From positions 1 to 56,697 of the forward strand of contig CAJOHI010000006.1 in the NCBI GenBank assembly GCA_905234365.1: a stretch of DNA of 56,697 nt, read 5' to 3'. Below the pieces are notes generated by a model that saw nothing but the letters and a program-made list of their open reading frames with translations, was not told where the DNA came from and made no database searches. This document shows positions 17,059 to 26,798 of this stretch, piece by piece (the stretch's first letter is position 1; every line of letters begins with the position of its first letter). This DNA is from an uncultured Selenomonadaceae bacterium. GTDB lineage: Bacteria > Bacillota > Negativicutes > Selenomonadales > Selenomonadaceae. Both the position numbers and the translations under genes were made by a program.

Positions 17059-18042
17059 TTGTTAATGCGATTTATTGACATTTGCGTTAAAAATAAAATC
17101 TTTGAAAATAATTCTAATCGCATGATTGGAGTTGTTGTGGCAGTCTCCGGCGGTGCTGATTCGCTTGCTTTAATGGATCTGCTGCAAAAATCTCAACGTC
17201 GATTTAAATTAAAACTTTGCGTTGCACATTTTGAACACGGTTTGAGAGATATTGAATCAATCGCAGACGCTAAATTTGTAAAATCTTTAGCCAATGAACG
17301 CGGTCTTGATTGTATTATTGAATCCGGTAATGTCAAATTTTTTGCTGAATCAAATAAATTATCAATAGAGACGGCAGCTCGTGAAATGCGATATGAATTT
17401 CTTGAAAGAGTCTGTAAAGATTTAAATTTTGATTTTATTGCTTTGGCACATCATGCAGACGATCAGGCAGAAACAATTTTAATGAGACTCTTGCGCGGCG
17501 CCGGTTCAATCGGAATTTCGGCAATGAAATTTAAATCCGGACGATTAATAAGACCGCTGCTAAATTTCAAAAAGGCAGAACTTGAAGATTATTGCCGTCA
17601 ACAAAATATTCAACCTCGAATTGACTCAACAAATTTTAAAACAGATGCAACACGAAATAAAATTCGACTGGAATTATTACCAAAGCTGACAGAATACAAT
17701 CCGACGATCGTTGAAACACTTTGTCGATTTGGCGCAACTTCAGCAGAAGACGCAGACTTCATTCAGAACGAAACGCTAAAAATTTTTAATTCAGCAATAA
17801 GATATTCAAATGCAAATGAACTTGAACTTTCAAAAAACGTTGTCAAAAATCAACATATAGCAATTCAGCGAGCATTAATAAGAATGTTCATTGAAAAATC
17901 TATTGGCAGCGTCAAAGATTTTGGATACATTCATTTTGAATCAATTCGGCGCGTTTTAATTGATAATCTCAAAGGCGTCGAATTGCCTCATAAATTTAGA
18001 GCCGACTTAAAAAAAGGTTGGCTGTCAATCAAAAGAAGATAA
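17059..18042 (+). CDS. tilS: tRNA(Ile)-lysidine synthase TilS
   Basis: TilS converts C34 of tRNA-Ile(CAU) to lysidine, switching both its amino-acid and codon identity, and is normally essential. The PP-loop AVSGGADSLALM, the FEHGLR motif and ALAHHADDQAETILMRLLRG are intact. At about 327 aa it is shorter than the B. subtilis enzyme and seems to lack the C-terminal TilS domain, similar to the compact Aquifex type. The start is taken as TTG 17059, ten bases after AGGAGGTG; ATG 17065 is the alternative. Confidence 0.92.
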   Translation: MLMRFIDICVKNKIFENNSNRMIGVVVAVSGGADSLALMDLLQKSQRRFKLKLCVAHFEHGLRDIESIADAKFVKSLANERGLDCIIESGNVKFFAESNKLSIETAAREMRYEFLERVCKDLNFDFIALAHHADDQAETILMRLLRGAGSIGISAMKFKSGRLIRPLLNFKKAELEDYCRQQNIQPRIDSTNFKTDATRNKIRLELLPKLTEYNPTIVETLCRFGATSAEDADFIQNETLKIFNSAIRYSNANELELSKNVVKNQHIAIQRALIRMFIEKSIGSVKDFGYIHFESIRRVLIDNLKGVELPHKFRADLKKGWLSIKRR

Positions 18043-18070
18043 CAATTACAATATGAGAGGATTGGTTATT

Positions 18071-18628
18071 ATGAGAAACACAGAAGATTTCATTGAGCGC
18101 GTACTGTTTACTGAGGAGGAGATCAGCACGCGTGTTGCGGAGCTTGGCGCTCAAATTAGTGAAGATTACAAAGATATTGATACACCGCTTTTGACTGTTG
18201 GCATTCTTAATGGTGCTATTGTTTTCTTTGCCGACTTGGTTAGAAAAATTACAATTCCTGTGCAATTTGACAATCTCATTGCATCAAGCTATGATATGAG
18301 TTCTCATTCAAATGGTAAAGTCAATATCCTTAAAAACCTCGAAAACAACGCTAAAGGTCGTCATATCCTCCTCATTGAAGATATTATTGATTCAGGCACG
18401 ACGATGAATTACTTGCTTGGTTATTTCAAAGATAAAAAGGCTGCCAGCGTTAAAATTTGCTCACTTCTTAATAAGCCTTCTCGCAGAAAAGTTGAAGTTA
18501 ATATTGACTATTGCGGCTTTGATATTCCTGATGAATTTATTGTCGGCTATGGTCTTGATTTTGCTCAACATTATCGCAATTTGCCATATCTTGGCGTTTT
18601 GAGACATTCAATCTACGATAATAAATAA
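18071..18628 (+). CDS. hpt: Hypoxanthine phosphoribosyltransferase
   Basis: Purine salvage enzyme making IMP/GMP from hypoxanthine/guanine and PRPP; about 185 aa. The PRPP-binding loop LLIEDIIDSGTTM, the N-terminal GILNGAIVFFADL and the C-terminal FIVGYGLDFAQHYRNLPYLGV segment are family-typical. Start ATG 18071 uses AGAGGA; the in-frame ATG at 18053 contains that SD. It follows tilS by 28 bp, as in Bacillus. Confidence 0.95.
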   Translation: MRNTEDFIERVLFTEEEISTRVAELGAQISEDYKDIDTPLLTVGILNGAIVFFADLVRKITIPVQFDNLIASSYDMSSHSNGKVNILKNLENNAKGRHILLIEDIIDSGTTMNYLLGYFKDKKAASVKICSLLNKPSRRKVEVNIDYCGFDIPDEFIVGYGLDFAQHYRNLPYLGVLRHSIYDNK

Positions 18629-18861
18629 TTTTAAACCAAACATCAAACGGTTCGGGTATCCGTAAACAAAGACGCCAAAGAGACAAAAGCCTTGATAATT
18701 TTTGCAATCAGTTTCAACAACTTTGATTAAGAATTATAAAAAATTTTGATTATTAGCTTTGGATATATTATAAAATTTCTTGAAGACTTGACACTTGACT
18801 TGAAAAAATTTATTATAATTAGGGTAAAACCTAATTTTTTTTAATGAAGGAGCGTTTTTGA
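18629..18861. other. Intergenic region between hpt and ftsH
   Basis: No gene seen. AATTAGG/CCTAATT with a GTAAAA loop and eight T (about 18817-18842) looks like an intrinsic terminator placed just before the ftsH SD. TATAAT at about 18814 overlaps its 5' edge, and a TTGACA lies 20 bp upstream of that, a poor spacing. It may be a terminator for hpt, an ftsH attenuator, or simply the promoter region. Confidence 0.45.
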
Positions 18862-20793
18862 TTGAATAGTTTTTTACGCAATGTTGGATTTTATTTATTG
18901 GTTATATTCATAGCCATTACCGTAATAGATTATTTTTCGGCGAAACCTCAAACTGTTGAGGAGACTAATTATTCTCAATTTCTTAAAATGGTTGATGCTG
19001 ATGAAATTGCAAAAGTCACACTCGTCAAAAACAGTATCAAAGGCACAACGAAAGACGGCAAAGAATTTTCAACAACGGCGCCTGATATTCCGGTTGGAGA
19101 TGAGTCATTGATTTCAAAATTGGAAAGTCACAACATTGAAATAACTGCACAAAATCCTAAAGAGCCGCCTTGGTGGACTACGCTCCTGTCTTCGTTTTTG
19201 CCTATATTATTATTAATTGGTGTATGGTTTTTTATTATGCAGCAGACACAAGGCAGCGGCGGAAAAGTTATGTCGTTTGGAAAAAGCCGTGCCCGAATGA
19301 GTACCGGTGACAAGGTTAAAGTTACGTTTAACGATGTTGCTGGTGCTGACGAAGCTAAGGAAGAATTAGCGGAAGTTGTCGAATTTTTGCAGCATCCTAA
19401 AAAATTTAATGAGTTAGGCGCTCGTATACCTAAAGGCGTTTTATTATTCGGTCCTCCGGGTACAGGTAAAACTTTGCTTGCTAAGGCGGTTGCAGGTGAA
19501 GCAGGCGTGCCATTCTTTTCAATCAGTGGCTCGGATTTTGTTGAAATGTTTGTAGGTGTCGGCGCTTCACGTGTTCGCGATTTATTTGCACAAGCTAAAA
19601 AGAATGCACCTTGTATTGTCTTTATTGACGAAATTGATGCTGTTGGTCGTCAACGCGGTGCAGGTCTCGGCGGTGGACACGACGAACGTGAACAGACTTT
19701 AAATCAGTTACTCGTTGAAATGGACGGTTTTGCAGCGAATGAAGGTATAATCATTATTGCCGCAACAAACAGACCGGATATTTTAGATCCTGCACTTCTG
19801 AGACCAGGCCGATTTGATAGACAAATTGTTGTCGATAAACCGGATATTAAAGGCAGAGTAGCAATTTTGCAGGTCCACACGAAGGGCAAGCCTATTGCAA
19901 AAGACGCTGATTTAGATATTTTGGCGAGACGTACGCCGGGATTTACCGGTGCGGATTTGTCCAATCTTGTCAATGAAGCAGCTCTGCTGTCAGCCAGACG
20001 CAATAAGCGCGAAATTGGAATGAATGAACTGGAAGAATCAATCGAACGAGTTATGGCGGGTCCTGAACGTAAATCTAAAGTTATGAGCGAAGATGAAAAG
20101 AAGTTGACTGCTTATCATGAAGGTGGTCATGCTCTCGTTGGAATGTATTTAAAACACGCTGATCCGGTACATAAAGTTACAATAATTCCACGTGGTCGTG
20201 CCGGCGGATATACTTTAATGCTGCCCAAAGAAGATAGAAGTTATGCCACACGTTCTGAACTCATTGATAGGCTTAAAGTTGCTATGGGTGGTCGCGTTGC
20301 AGAAGAAATAACGCTTAATGAAATTTCTACCGGCGCTTCGCAAGATATTCAACAGGCAAGCCGAATTGTGCGTTCAATGATTATGCAATACGGCATGAGC
20401 GACGTACTTGGTCCTATTGCATATGGCGAAAGTCAAAATCATCAAGTTTTCTTAGGGCGAGACTTTGCAACTCAACGCAATTATTCCGAAGAAGTTGCCG
20501 GCGAAATCGATAAAGAAGTGCATCGCTATATGGAAGAAGCGTATAGTGAATGTAAAAAAATTTTGCTGGAACATCGTGACAAATTGGAAAGAATTGCACA
20601 GGCTTTAATGGAGCATGAGACATTGACAGCAGCGGAATTAAAAGCTATTGTATTTGATGAGCCGAAAACTATAGATTTAACAAAATTGGATCCTGCCGTT
20701 CAACTTCAAAAGCGTCAACAAGAATTTGAATCTGTTTTCGAGGCAGAGCCGGAAAATAATTCAACAAATTCCGGCACACCTTCAACGATATAA
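18862..20793 (+). CDS. ftsH: ATP-dependent zinc metalloprotease FtsH
   Basis: Membrane-anchored AAA+ protease that degrades misassembled membrane proteins and some regulators. The 643-aa protein has two membrane segments (about 5-25 and 108-128) flanking the small periplasmic domain, Walker A GPPGTGKT, Walker [13 protein letters not shown], the SRH region with [17 protein letters not shown], and the zinc site HEGGH. The start is TTG 18862 after GAAGGAG. It ends the divIC-S1-tilS-hpt-ftsH order. Confidence 0.97.
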   Translation: MNSFLRNVGFYLLVIFIAITVIDYFSAKPQTVEETNYSQFLKMVDADEIAKVTLVKNSIKGTTKDGKEFSTTAPDIPVGDESLISKLESHNIEITAQNPKEPPWWTTLLSSFLPILLLIGVWFFIMQQTQGSGGKVMSFGKSRARMSTGDKVKVTFNDVAGADEAKEELAEVVEFLQHPKKFNELGARIPKGVLLFGPPGTGKTLLAKAVAGEAGVPFFSISGSDFVEMFVGVGASRVRDLFAQAKKNAPCIVFIDEIDAVGRQRGAGLGGGHDEREQTLNQLLVEMDGFAANEGIIIIAATNRPDILDPALLRPGRFDRQIVVDKPDIKGRVAILQVHTKGKPIAKDADLDILARRTPGFTGADLSNLVNEAALLSARRNKREIGMNELEESIERVMAGPERKSKVMSEDEKKLTAYHEGGHALVGMYLKHADPVHKVTIIPRGRAGGYTLMLPKEDRSYATRSELIDRLKVAMGGRVAEEITLNEISTGASQDIQQASRIVRSMIMQYGMSDVLGPIAYGESQNHQVFLGRDFATQRNYSEEVAGEIDKEVHRYMEEAYSECKKILLEHRDKLERIAQALMEHETLTAAELKAIVFDEPKTIDLTKLDPAVQLQKRQQEFESVFEAEPENNSTNSGTPSTI

Positions 20794-20840
20794 TTATACG
20801 ACTTGAATTTTAAATAATCTTTATGGAAAGAGTGAAAAAT

Positions 20841-21836
20841 GTGAGCGAAATTTTATTACATTACACACGTGCTGGTCATATTGAAAATATTCATCGCGGT
20901 GATGTTGTCGCTGTAAATTGCGAAGGTGAAATTATCAAGGCTATTGGCAATTCATATTTACCTATGTTTTGGCGTAGTGCCGCTAAACCGTTCCAAGCGC
21001 TGCCTTTTGTAAAAAACGGTGGTTTGGAAAAATATAACATCTCCGAAGAAGAATTGGCAATATTAGTTTCTTCACACAGCGGCGAATCGAACCATGTTGC
21101 ACTTGTCAAGGGCATTCTTGAAAAACTCGGATTAAACGAAGATGATTTGGAATGTGGCGTTATGCGTCCGCTCAATGGCAAAGCTTACAAAGAGTTAATC
21201 AAATCCGGCGAACCGCTTACTCAAATTCATAATCAGTGTTCCGGTAAACATGCTCAAATTATGGCGCTTGCAATTATGCTTGGCGTTGAGGTTAAAGGTT
21301 ACAGTCAACCGCAGCATGAAGCTGAGAAATTAATTTTTAAACATGTGGCAATGGCAAGCAAAATGCCGGAAGATAAACTTGAAATTGGTATTGACGGCTG
21401 TGGTGTGCCTGTATTTTATTTGCCGCTTTATAATATGTCGCTTGCTTATGCCAGACTTTCAACACCGAGCAAGGGTAATTGGAGCGATTATGAAGTTGCT
21501 GCAACTAAAATACGTGATGCAATGAGTCACTATCCGCAAGTTATTTCCGGTACCGGCAGAATAGACTGCGCTATATCTGAAGTTTCCAAAGGTCGAATCA
21601 TTGGTAAGATGGGTTCAGACGCTGTATATTGCATAGCTGTTAAAGAAGGCAATCTCGGAGTAACTTTTAAAATTGAGGATGGAGATTTTGCGGCAGTTAC
21701 ACCTATGGTAATTGCGATCCTTAAATATTTGGATTTATTGACGAAAGATGAGGCCATTGAACTTGATAAACAATTTCCGCCAATTCTTAAAAATCATCGC
21801 GGCGACGTGATTGGAACGATTGAAGCAGTCTTTTAA
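20841..21836 (+). CDS. Asparaginase II family protein (Rhizobium etli type)
   Basis: About 331 aa matching the asparaginase II family (PF06089), unrelated in fold to E. coli AnsA/AnsB: RSAAKPFQALP, VSSHSGESNHV, NQCSGKHAQIMAL and GIDGCGVPVFYLPL. Such enzymes hydrolyse L-asparagine to aspartate and ammonia. No signal peptide, so cytoplasmic. The start is taken as GTG 20841 after GGAAAGAG; ATG 20823 has no SD. It is 47 bp after ftsH and 38 bp before birA on the same strand. Confidence 0.85.
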   Translation: MSEILLHYTRAGHIENIHRGDVVAVNCEGEIIKAIGNSYLPMFWRSAAKPFQALPFVKNGGLEKYNISEEELAILVSSHSGESNHVALVKGILEKLGLNEDDLECGVMRPLNGKAYKELIKSGEPLTQIHNQCSGKHAQIMALAIMLGVEVKGYSQPQHEAEKLIFKHVAMASKMPEDKLEIGIDGCGVPVFYLPLYNMSLAYARLSTPSKGNWSDYEVAATKIRDAMSHYPQVISGTGRIDCAISEVSKGRIIGKMGSDAVYCIAVKEGNLGVTFKIEDGDFAAVTPMVIAILKYLDLLTKDEAIELDKQFPPILKNHRGDVIGTIEAVF

Positions 21837-21874
21837 GTTAATATGTTTTCTCGGTTGTTCTCAGGAGATTTGAA

Positions 21875-22846
21875 ATGCGTAAAACTATAGTTGACTTTTT
21901 GAAGGATAATAGTGATGAATTTCTTTCCGGTGAAAAAATTGCAAAAAAAATCGGAATTTCGCGTGCCGCTGTTTGGAAACATATTCAAAATTTACGTAAA
22001 AATGGCTATAAAATTTTAAGTCGCGAAAATTTCGGATATAAACTCGAAGAAGTGCCGAATTTATTATTGCCTGATGAAATACAATATAATCTCAATACAC
22101 AAATTATCGGCAAAAATATTTCATACCATGATAATATTGATTCAACTAATAGAGTTGCTAAAGAACTTGCCAATAATGGTGCTGATGACGGCACTATTGT
22201 AATTGCCGAACAACAATTTGCTGGTAAAGGTCGTTTAGGACGTTCTTTTTTTTCGCCTAAATCTAAAAGTATTTTGTTATCAATTCTTTTAAGACCAAAA
22301 ATGATGCCTCAAGGTGCGGCAAAGTTTACACTTCTTGCGGCAGTTGCTGTTGCTAACGCTATGAAACGTTTTGACCTTAAAGCTGAAATTAAGTGGCCAA
22401 ATGATATTCTTTACGATAATCGTAAAATTGTAGGCATTTTAACTGAAATTAATACCGAAATAGGACAAATTAATTATATAGTCGTTGGAATCGGAATTAA
22501 TGTCAATATCAATCGTGAAGAATTTCCGTCCGAAATCAGAGATATTGCCGCTTCACTTTCCGAAATGAAAGGCGAAAATATTTCACGTATCGACTTTTTA
22601 AAAGCCTTGCTGGAAGAATTTGACAAACTTTATCTTGAGATCATTCAAAATGGTTTTGATAATGTATTGAGTCAGTGGCGAGAATTTAATATCACTCTCG
22701 GCAAAAATATTAAGGTAATTCCTGCCGGTTCAGATGATGAGTTTTTCGCCGTTGCTGAAGATATTGACAACGAAGGTGCCTTAATTATCAGAACTCAAAA
22801 TGGTCTTGAAAAAGTTTATGCAGGTGATGTATCAATTCGTGAATGA
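21875..22846 (+). CDS. birA: Biotin-protein ligase / biotin operon repressor BirA
   Basis: Bifunctional 323-aa protein. A winged-helix DNA-binding domain spans about 1-65 (SGEKIAKKIGISRAAVWKHI), followed by the biotin ligase domain with the biotinyl-AMP loop GKGRLGRSFFSPK, KWPNDIL and GIGINVN, and a C-terminal SH3-like domain. It attaches biotin to carboxylase carrier domains and, when the pool is full, should repress biotin genes. A clear operator upstream of bioWF was not found. ATG follows CAGGAGA. Confidence 0.95.
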   Translation: MRKTIVDFLKDNSDEFLSGEKIAKKIGISRAAVWKHIQNLRKNGYKILSRENFGYKLEEVPNLLLPDEIQYNLNTQIIGKNISYHDNIDSTNRVAKELANNGADDGTIVIAEQQFAGKGRLGRSFFSPKSKSILLSILLRPKMMPQGAAKFTLLAAVAVANAMKRFDLKAEIKWPNDILYDNRKIVGILTEINTEIGQINYIVVGIGINVNINREEFPSEIRDIAASLSEMKGENISRIDFLKALLEEFDKLYLEIIQNGFDNVLSQWREFNITLGKNIKVIPAGSDDEFFAVAEDIDNEGALIIRTQNGLEKVYAGDVSIRE

Positions 22847-22914
22847 ACGCTAAAATTGTTCGGAGGATACAAAATTTAAATATGTTAAAAAAAATTAAGG
22901 AGTGGTTGCGATAC

Positions 22915-23790
22915 ATGAAAAGAAACGAAAATTGCTGGTGTGGAAGTGGAAAAAAGTATAAAAAGTGTCATATGGATTTTGACGCCAAATTAGATGAGTT
23001 TAAAATTGACTTGAATAAAAATCAAATTCGACCGTTACATCATTTAATAAACATTGAAAAAGACATTGAAGGCATAAAAAAAGCAGCCGTTATCAACACA
23101 GGCGCTTTAAATTTAATGGCAGAACTTATTAAACCTGGAGTTGATACGCTGACTTTGAACGACGCAGCACATGAATTTATTGTAAGTCATGGTGCTCATC
23201 CTTCGTGCCTGGACTACAGCGGATTTCCGAAAAGTATTTGCACTTCAATTAATAACGTTGTTTGTCATGGAATACCGTCGAAAAAAGATAAATTGCACGA
23301 AGGCGATATTATCAACATTGATATTACAACGGATTTGGACGGATATTTTGCTGATGCGTCGAGAATGTACATTGTCGGCGGCAAGACAACTTTGGAAGCC
23401 AAAAAGTTGGTTGACGTGACTCGCGAAATTATGGAAGTTGGAATTAAAGCGGCAAAGCCTTGGCATTTTGTTGGCGATATTGGTGCGGCATGCGGTCAGT
23501 TGGCAAGAGCAAACGGTTACAGCGTTGTCACTGATTTAGGCGGTCACGGCGTTGGCAAAAAATTTCACTTGGATCCGTTTGTAAGTCACGATTGTCCAGC
23601 AAATACCGGAATGTTACTTGTACCTGGAATGGTTTTGACGGTTGAGCCAATGATTAATGCCGGAAGAAAGCAAGTTGAAACAGACGCCTATGACGGCTGG
23701 ACAGTTACGACAAAAGACGGAAGTTTATCTGCACAATGGGAAAAGACGATTTTAATTACGGAAACTGGCAATGAGGTTTTGGCAAGTTAA
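22915..23790 (+). CDS. map: Type I methionine aminopeptidase with N-terminal SEC-C motif
   Basis: Removes initiator methionine. Residues about 4-18 form a SEC-C zinc motif (CWCGSGKKYKKCH), which may tether the enzyme at ribosomes. The catalytic domain carries the five metal ligands in DITTDLDGYFADASR, the GHGVG histidine, VEPMI and WEKTI. The start is uncertain: ATG 22915 follows AAGGAG at 12 bases, while ATG 22882 would add MLKKIKEWLRY after a distant GGAGG. I favour 22915 (291 aa). The gene follows birA closely. Confidence 0.92.
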   Translation: MKRNENCWCGSGKKYKKCHMDFDAKLDEFKIDLNKNQIRPLHHLINIEKDIEGIKKAAVINTGALNLMAELIKPGVDTLTLNDAAHEFIVSHGAHPSCLDYSGFPKSICTSINNVVCHGIPSKKDKLHEGDIINIDITTDLDGYFADASRMYIVGGKTTLEAKKLVDVTREIMEVGIKAAKPWHFVGDIGAACGQLARANGYSVVTDLGGHGVGKKFHLDPFVSHDCPANTGMLLVPGMVLTVEPMINAGRKQVETDAYDGWTVTTKDGSLSAQWEKTILITETGNEVLAS

Positions 23791-23915
23791 AATTATTTTA
23801 TGCGTTGTCATAGATTAGCGTTTTTTTATATTTAAATTGCAAAATTTTTATTGATTTTGAGCTTACTCCATGTGTTATGATTTAAGAAAATTTATGTACT
23901 ATTGGAGGAACAAAA

Positions 23916-24959
23916 ATGGAAATTAATAGACGAGACTTTTTTAAACTTGCCGGAGCAACGGCAGTTGCAGCAGCAGGCGGATTGGCTTTTACAGGCAGCG
24001 AAGGATCAAGTATTGTTCATGCACAAGCACCGGTAGTCGGCAGTAAACTGGTAAAAAGCGGCAGCGGTTCAGCGGCAAAGGTTTACTTCACAAAAAATAT
24101 TGATGCCGATCATCTTATTGCACTTTACAGGCGAATAAATGATAGCATTTTCGGCAAAGTTGGAATTAAACTTCATACCGGCGAAAAAAATGGACCGAAT
24201 ATCTTGCCGCGTGATATGGTTCAAAAATTCCAGGCGCAAGTTCCTAACAGCAACATCATCGAGACCAACACAATGTACATTGGCGATCGCTATACTACAG
24301 CAGGTCACAAGGAAACTTTAAAAATTAATGGCTGGAATTTCTGTCCGGTTGACATAATGGACGAAGAAGGCGGCGTTGCTTTTCCGGTCAATGGCGGCAA
24401 ACACCTCAAGGAAGTTGTTATGGGAAAAAATCTTGCTAATTATGATTCAATCATCGTGCTGACACATTTCAAAGGTCATACTATGGGTGGTTATGGCGGT
24501 TCACTCAAAAATATTGCGATTGGAATGGCCTCAGGACAAATGGGAAAGCGTCAAGTTCACGGATACACTGAAGGCATAAATATGCCACCAACAGGTGAAG
24601 ACTGGGCACACAACATGCCGGTTCAAGATAAATTTATGGAACTTATGGCAGACAGTGGAAAGGCTACCTGTGATCACTTTGGCAAACGAATAGTATTTTT
24701 AAATGTTATGCGTCGAATGAGCGTTGACTGTGATTGTGCCGGCACTTCTGCTGCGGAACCGACAATGGCTGATATTGGAATTTGTGCTTCAACTGATATT
24801 TTAGCGATCGACCAAGCTTGTGTTGATATGGTTTATGCTGCAAAAGATAGCAAAGACCTTAGAGAGCGCATTGAATCACGTCATGGCTTGCGTCAACTTT
24901 CTGCAATGGCTGAACTTAAAATGGGTAATCCGCAATATGAGTTGATTAATATTGACTAA
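23916..24959 (+). CDS. Tat-exported DUF362 protein
   Basis: A 347-aa protein with a twin-arginine signal (NRRDFFKLAGATAVAAAGG; cleavage plausible after VHAQA near 37). The body matches DUF362: KVGIKLHTGEK, THFKGHTMGGYGGSLKNIAIGMAS and the C-terminal CASTDILAIDQACVDMVY. Unlike many DUF362 proteins it has no CxxCxxC ferredoxin cluster motif, although it contains DCDCAG near 270. Tat export suggests it folds with a cofactor in the cytoplasm. Substrate unknown. ATG follows TTGGAGGA. Confidence 0.85.
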   Translation: MEINRRDFFKLAGATAVAAAGGLAFTGSEGSSIVHAQAPVVGSKLVKSGSGSAAKVYFTKNIDADHLIALYRRINDSIFGKVGIKLHTGEKNGPNILPRDMVQKFQAQVPNSNIIETNTMYIGDRYTTAGHKETLKINGWNFCPVDIMDEEGGVAFPVNGGKHLKEVVMGKNLANYDSIIVLTHFKGHTMGGYGGSLKNIAIGMASGQMGKRQVHGYTEGINMPPTGEDWAHNMPVQDKFMELMADSGKATCDHFGKRIVFLNVMRRMSVDCDCAGTSAAEPTMADIGICASTDILAIDQACVDMVYAAKDSKDLRERIESRHGLRQLSAMAELKMGNPQYELINID

Positions 24960-25183
24960 ATTTGTTAAATGGTGTTAAATTGTTATAATCGGTGCATTTA
25001 ATCGCAAAAATAAACTATTTAGGATCATTTTTATAATTTTTGAAATAAAAATAAATATCATAAAAACTTTAACAGTGTTATGTTTTTTCTATAGGTAATT
25101 TGTTTGTAGATTCATACTTGTTAAGGTTTTTTATTTTTCGATTAGCATAAAATTAATAAATGTTATCAAAGAGAGTGGTTTGA
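24960..25183. other. Intergenic region before the SMR gene
   Basis: Very AT-rich, no gene or strong hairpin seen. I looked for guanidine riboswitch features because the next gene is of the Gdx type and found none. Confidence 0.4.
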
Positions 25184-25501
25184 TTGAATAGTTGGTTAAT
25201 ATTATTTTTTGCCGGACTTTTTGAAGTATCTTGGGCAGTAGGTTTGAAATTTACGCAAGGATTTACAAAAGTTTTGCCAAGTATTTTAACGATTGCTGGC
25301 ATGATTTTCAGTTTTATATTTTTGTCAATAGCGCTAAAAAAACTGCCGTTATCCGTTGCCTATGCCGTCTGGACAGGTATAGGAATTGCAGGCACTTCGA
25401 TTTTAGGCGTAATTGTCTTTCAAGAAGCGTTGTCAATTTCAAAAATAATATTTGTGGGTTTTATTGTAATTGGAATTATTGGCTTACGTCTTAATCAGTA
25501 A
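25184..25501 (+). CDS. Small multidrug resistance protein, SugE/Gdx type
   Basis: A 105-aa four-helix membrane exporter of the SMR family. The pattern WLILFFAGLFEVSWAVGLK with the transport glutamate at about 13, followed by GFT and LPLSVAYAVWTGIGIAGTS, matches the Gdx/SugE branch, whose physiological substrate is guanidinium, rather than the EmrE branch. It works as an antiparallel dimer in the inner membrane, using the proton gradient. The start is TTG 25184 after a weak GAGAG. It stands alone. Confidence 0.88.
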   Translation: MNSWLILFFAGLFEVSWAVGLKFTQGFTKVLPSILTIAGMIFSFIFLSIALKKLPLSVAYAVWTGIGIAGTSILGVIVFQEALSISKIIFVGFIVIGIIGLRLNQ

Positions 25502-25551
25502 AATCAAGGCGAAAAAACGAATTTTTAATCTATTTTTAATGCACAGGCGTT

Positions 25552-25745
25552 TCATAAATTTTTAAGCAAAAAAACATCAAGCAGAAGTTTGATACTTCGT
25601 TTACTCCCAACTTTAATCGAATATTTTTTGTGTAAAGCAATAGCGAACTTGCTAAAAATATTTATTGTGATGTGTGCTTGTTCGGTATGAAAATCGCAGT
25701 CGTCTTCGATATTAACTGTATCCAAATTTCAATGCTTACGAACTA
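25552..25745 (-). pseudogene. Remnant of an ISAs1-like transposase C-terminus
   Basis: On the minus strand the frame from 25725 reads LDTVNIEDDCDF...NIFSKFAIALHKKY...SKRSIKLLL and stops at 25552. In the adjacent frame, 25731-25745 reads SIEIW directly before it. Together this matches the tail of ISAs1-family transposases (WSIE..LHW.LDV.F.ED, then N..RK.AL.L), with a frameshift at the W-LD junction and everything further upstream missing. No terminal repeats were recognised. The remnant fills most of the 330-bp gap between the SMR gene and yajC. Confidence 0.6.
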
Positions 25746-25831
25746 CTGTTAAAAATTTTTTTACTTTATTTTTTTTTGCAACTATAATATAATTATTAAA
25801 CTATCATTTAATTTGAAAGAAGGTTTTTTTA

Positions 25832-26140
25832 TTGGATATGGATATGGCGACGACATTAGCAACTTGGGGACCTATTGCCGTCATGCTGGTGATTTTTTAT
25901 TTCTTGCTTTATCGTCCGCAAAAGCGAGCTCAAAAAGAACGTGAAGAAATGCTTGACAGCTTAAAAAAAGGTATTAGAGTTGTTACAATCGGAGGAGTAT
26001 ATGGTACTATTTCCGAACTTAACGAAAAAATTGTTAAACTTAAAATTGCAGACAAGGTTGAAATTGAGGTTGCAAGAGGTTCGATTGGTTCCGTAGTTGT
26101 TGATGATAAGTCAACGATTGACGACGACGATGATATATAA
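25832..26140 (+). CDS. yajC: Preprotein translocase subunit YajC
   Basis: A 102-aa single-pass inner-membrane protein of the SecDF-YajC complex. One membrane segment at about 10-30 (ATWGPIAVMLVIFYFLLYRPQKR) ends in the conserved RPQ..., followed by a cytoplasmic domain with GIRVVTIGGVYGTI. The start is TTG 25832 after GAAGG. It precedes the cyclo-ligase, secD and secF. Confidence 0.93.
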   Translation: MDMDMATTLATWGPIAVMLVIFYFLLYRPQKRAQKEREEMLDSLKKGIRVVTIGGVYGTISELNEKIVKLKIADKVEIEVARGSIGSVVVDDKSTIDDDDDI

Positions 26141-26162
26141 AATTTAGCAGGTGATTTTAAAT

Positions 26163-26750
26163 ATGGATAATACGATAATTGAGCAGAAAAAAGCGTTACG
26201 GAAAGAAATTCGTTCAAAACGTGCCGCACTGCCACAAGATGAGCGAGAGTTAGCAAGTCACAAAATCGTATCAAATTTAATCGAAAATCCAATTTACAAA
26301 AATGCAGCAACGATTATGGCTTATGCTTCAATGCCGGAAGAAATTCAACTTAATGAATTGTTTGACCACGCTTTTGTAAATAATAAAGTCATTGCTGTAC
26401 CGCTGATTGTTGGACGCGGCACCATGAGACCTGTTTTCTTGCCGTCAATGGATTCTCTTGTCGTCGGTGATTTTGGAATTTTGACTGTCCGTCAAGATTG
26501 CAGAACCTTCGTTGATTTTGAAGATATTGACTGCATAATTGTACCTGGTGCAGCTTTCGATCGTCAAGGCAATCGTTTAGGTCTTGGCGGCGGTTATTAC
26601 GACAGATTTTTAATGCGTGTTCCAAATGCTCAAAGAGTTGCACTTGCATTTGATTTTGAATTGTTTGATTCAATTCCTGCAACATCACGCGATATTAAAA
26701 TGGACATTATCATTACTGAAAATGAAACATTAACCTTTGCAAGAGAATGA
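26163..26750 (+). CDS. 5-formyltetrahydrofolate cyclo-ligase
   Basis: A 195-aa enzyme of the MTHFS/YgfA family, converting 5-formyl-THF to 5,10-methenyl-THF with ATP. N-terminal KKALRKEIRSKRAAL and the C-terminal VPGAAFDRQGNRLGLGGGYYDRFL contain the substrate and ATP contacts of the family. Start ATG 26163 after GCAGGTGA. It is inserted between yajC and secD and co-directional with them, so it probably shares their transcript. Confidence 0.92.
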   Translation: MDNTIIEQKKALRKEIRSKRAALPQDERELASHKIVSNLIENPIYKNAATIMAYASMPEEIQLNELFDHAFVNNKVIAVPLIVGRGTMRPVFLPSMDSLVVGDFGILTVRQDCRTFVDFEDIDCIIVPGAAFDRQGNRLGLGGGYYDRFLMRVPNAQRVALAFDFELFDSIPATSRDIKMDIIITENETLTFARE

Positions 26751-26798
26751 TTTATAATGTTTAATTTAAATTTTATTATGGTAGGAGCATGATACATA

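Noticed and set aside
18640..18670. GGTTCGGGTATCCGT as a possible tRNA T-arm
   Set aside because: No acceptor or anticodon arms can be formed around it.
24960..25183. Guanidine riboswitch upstream of the SugE/Gdx-type gene
   Set aside because: No conserved riboswitch loops or hairpins recognised in this AT-rich stretch.
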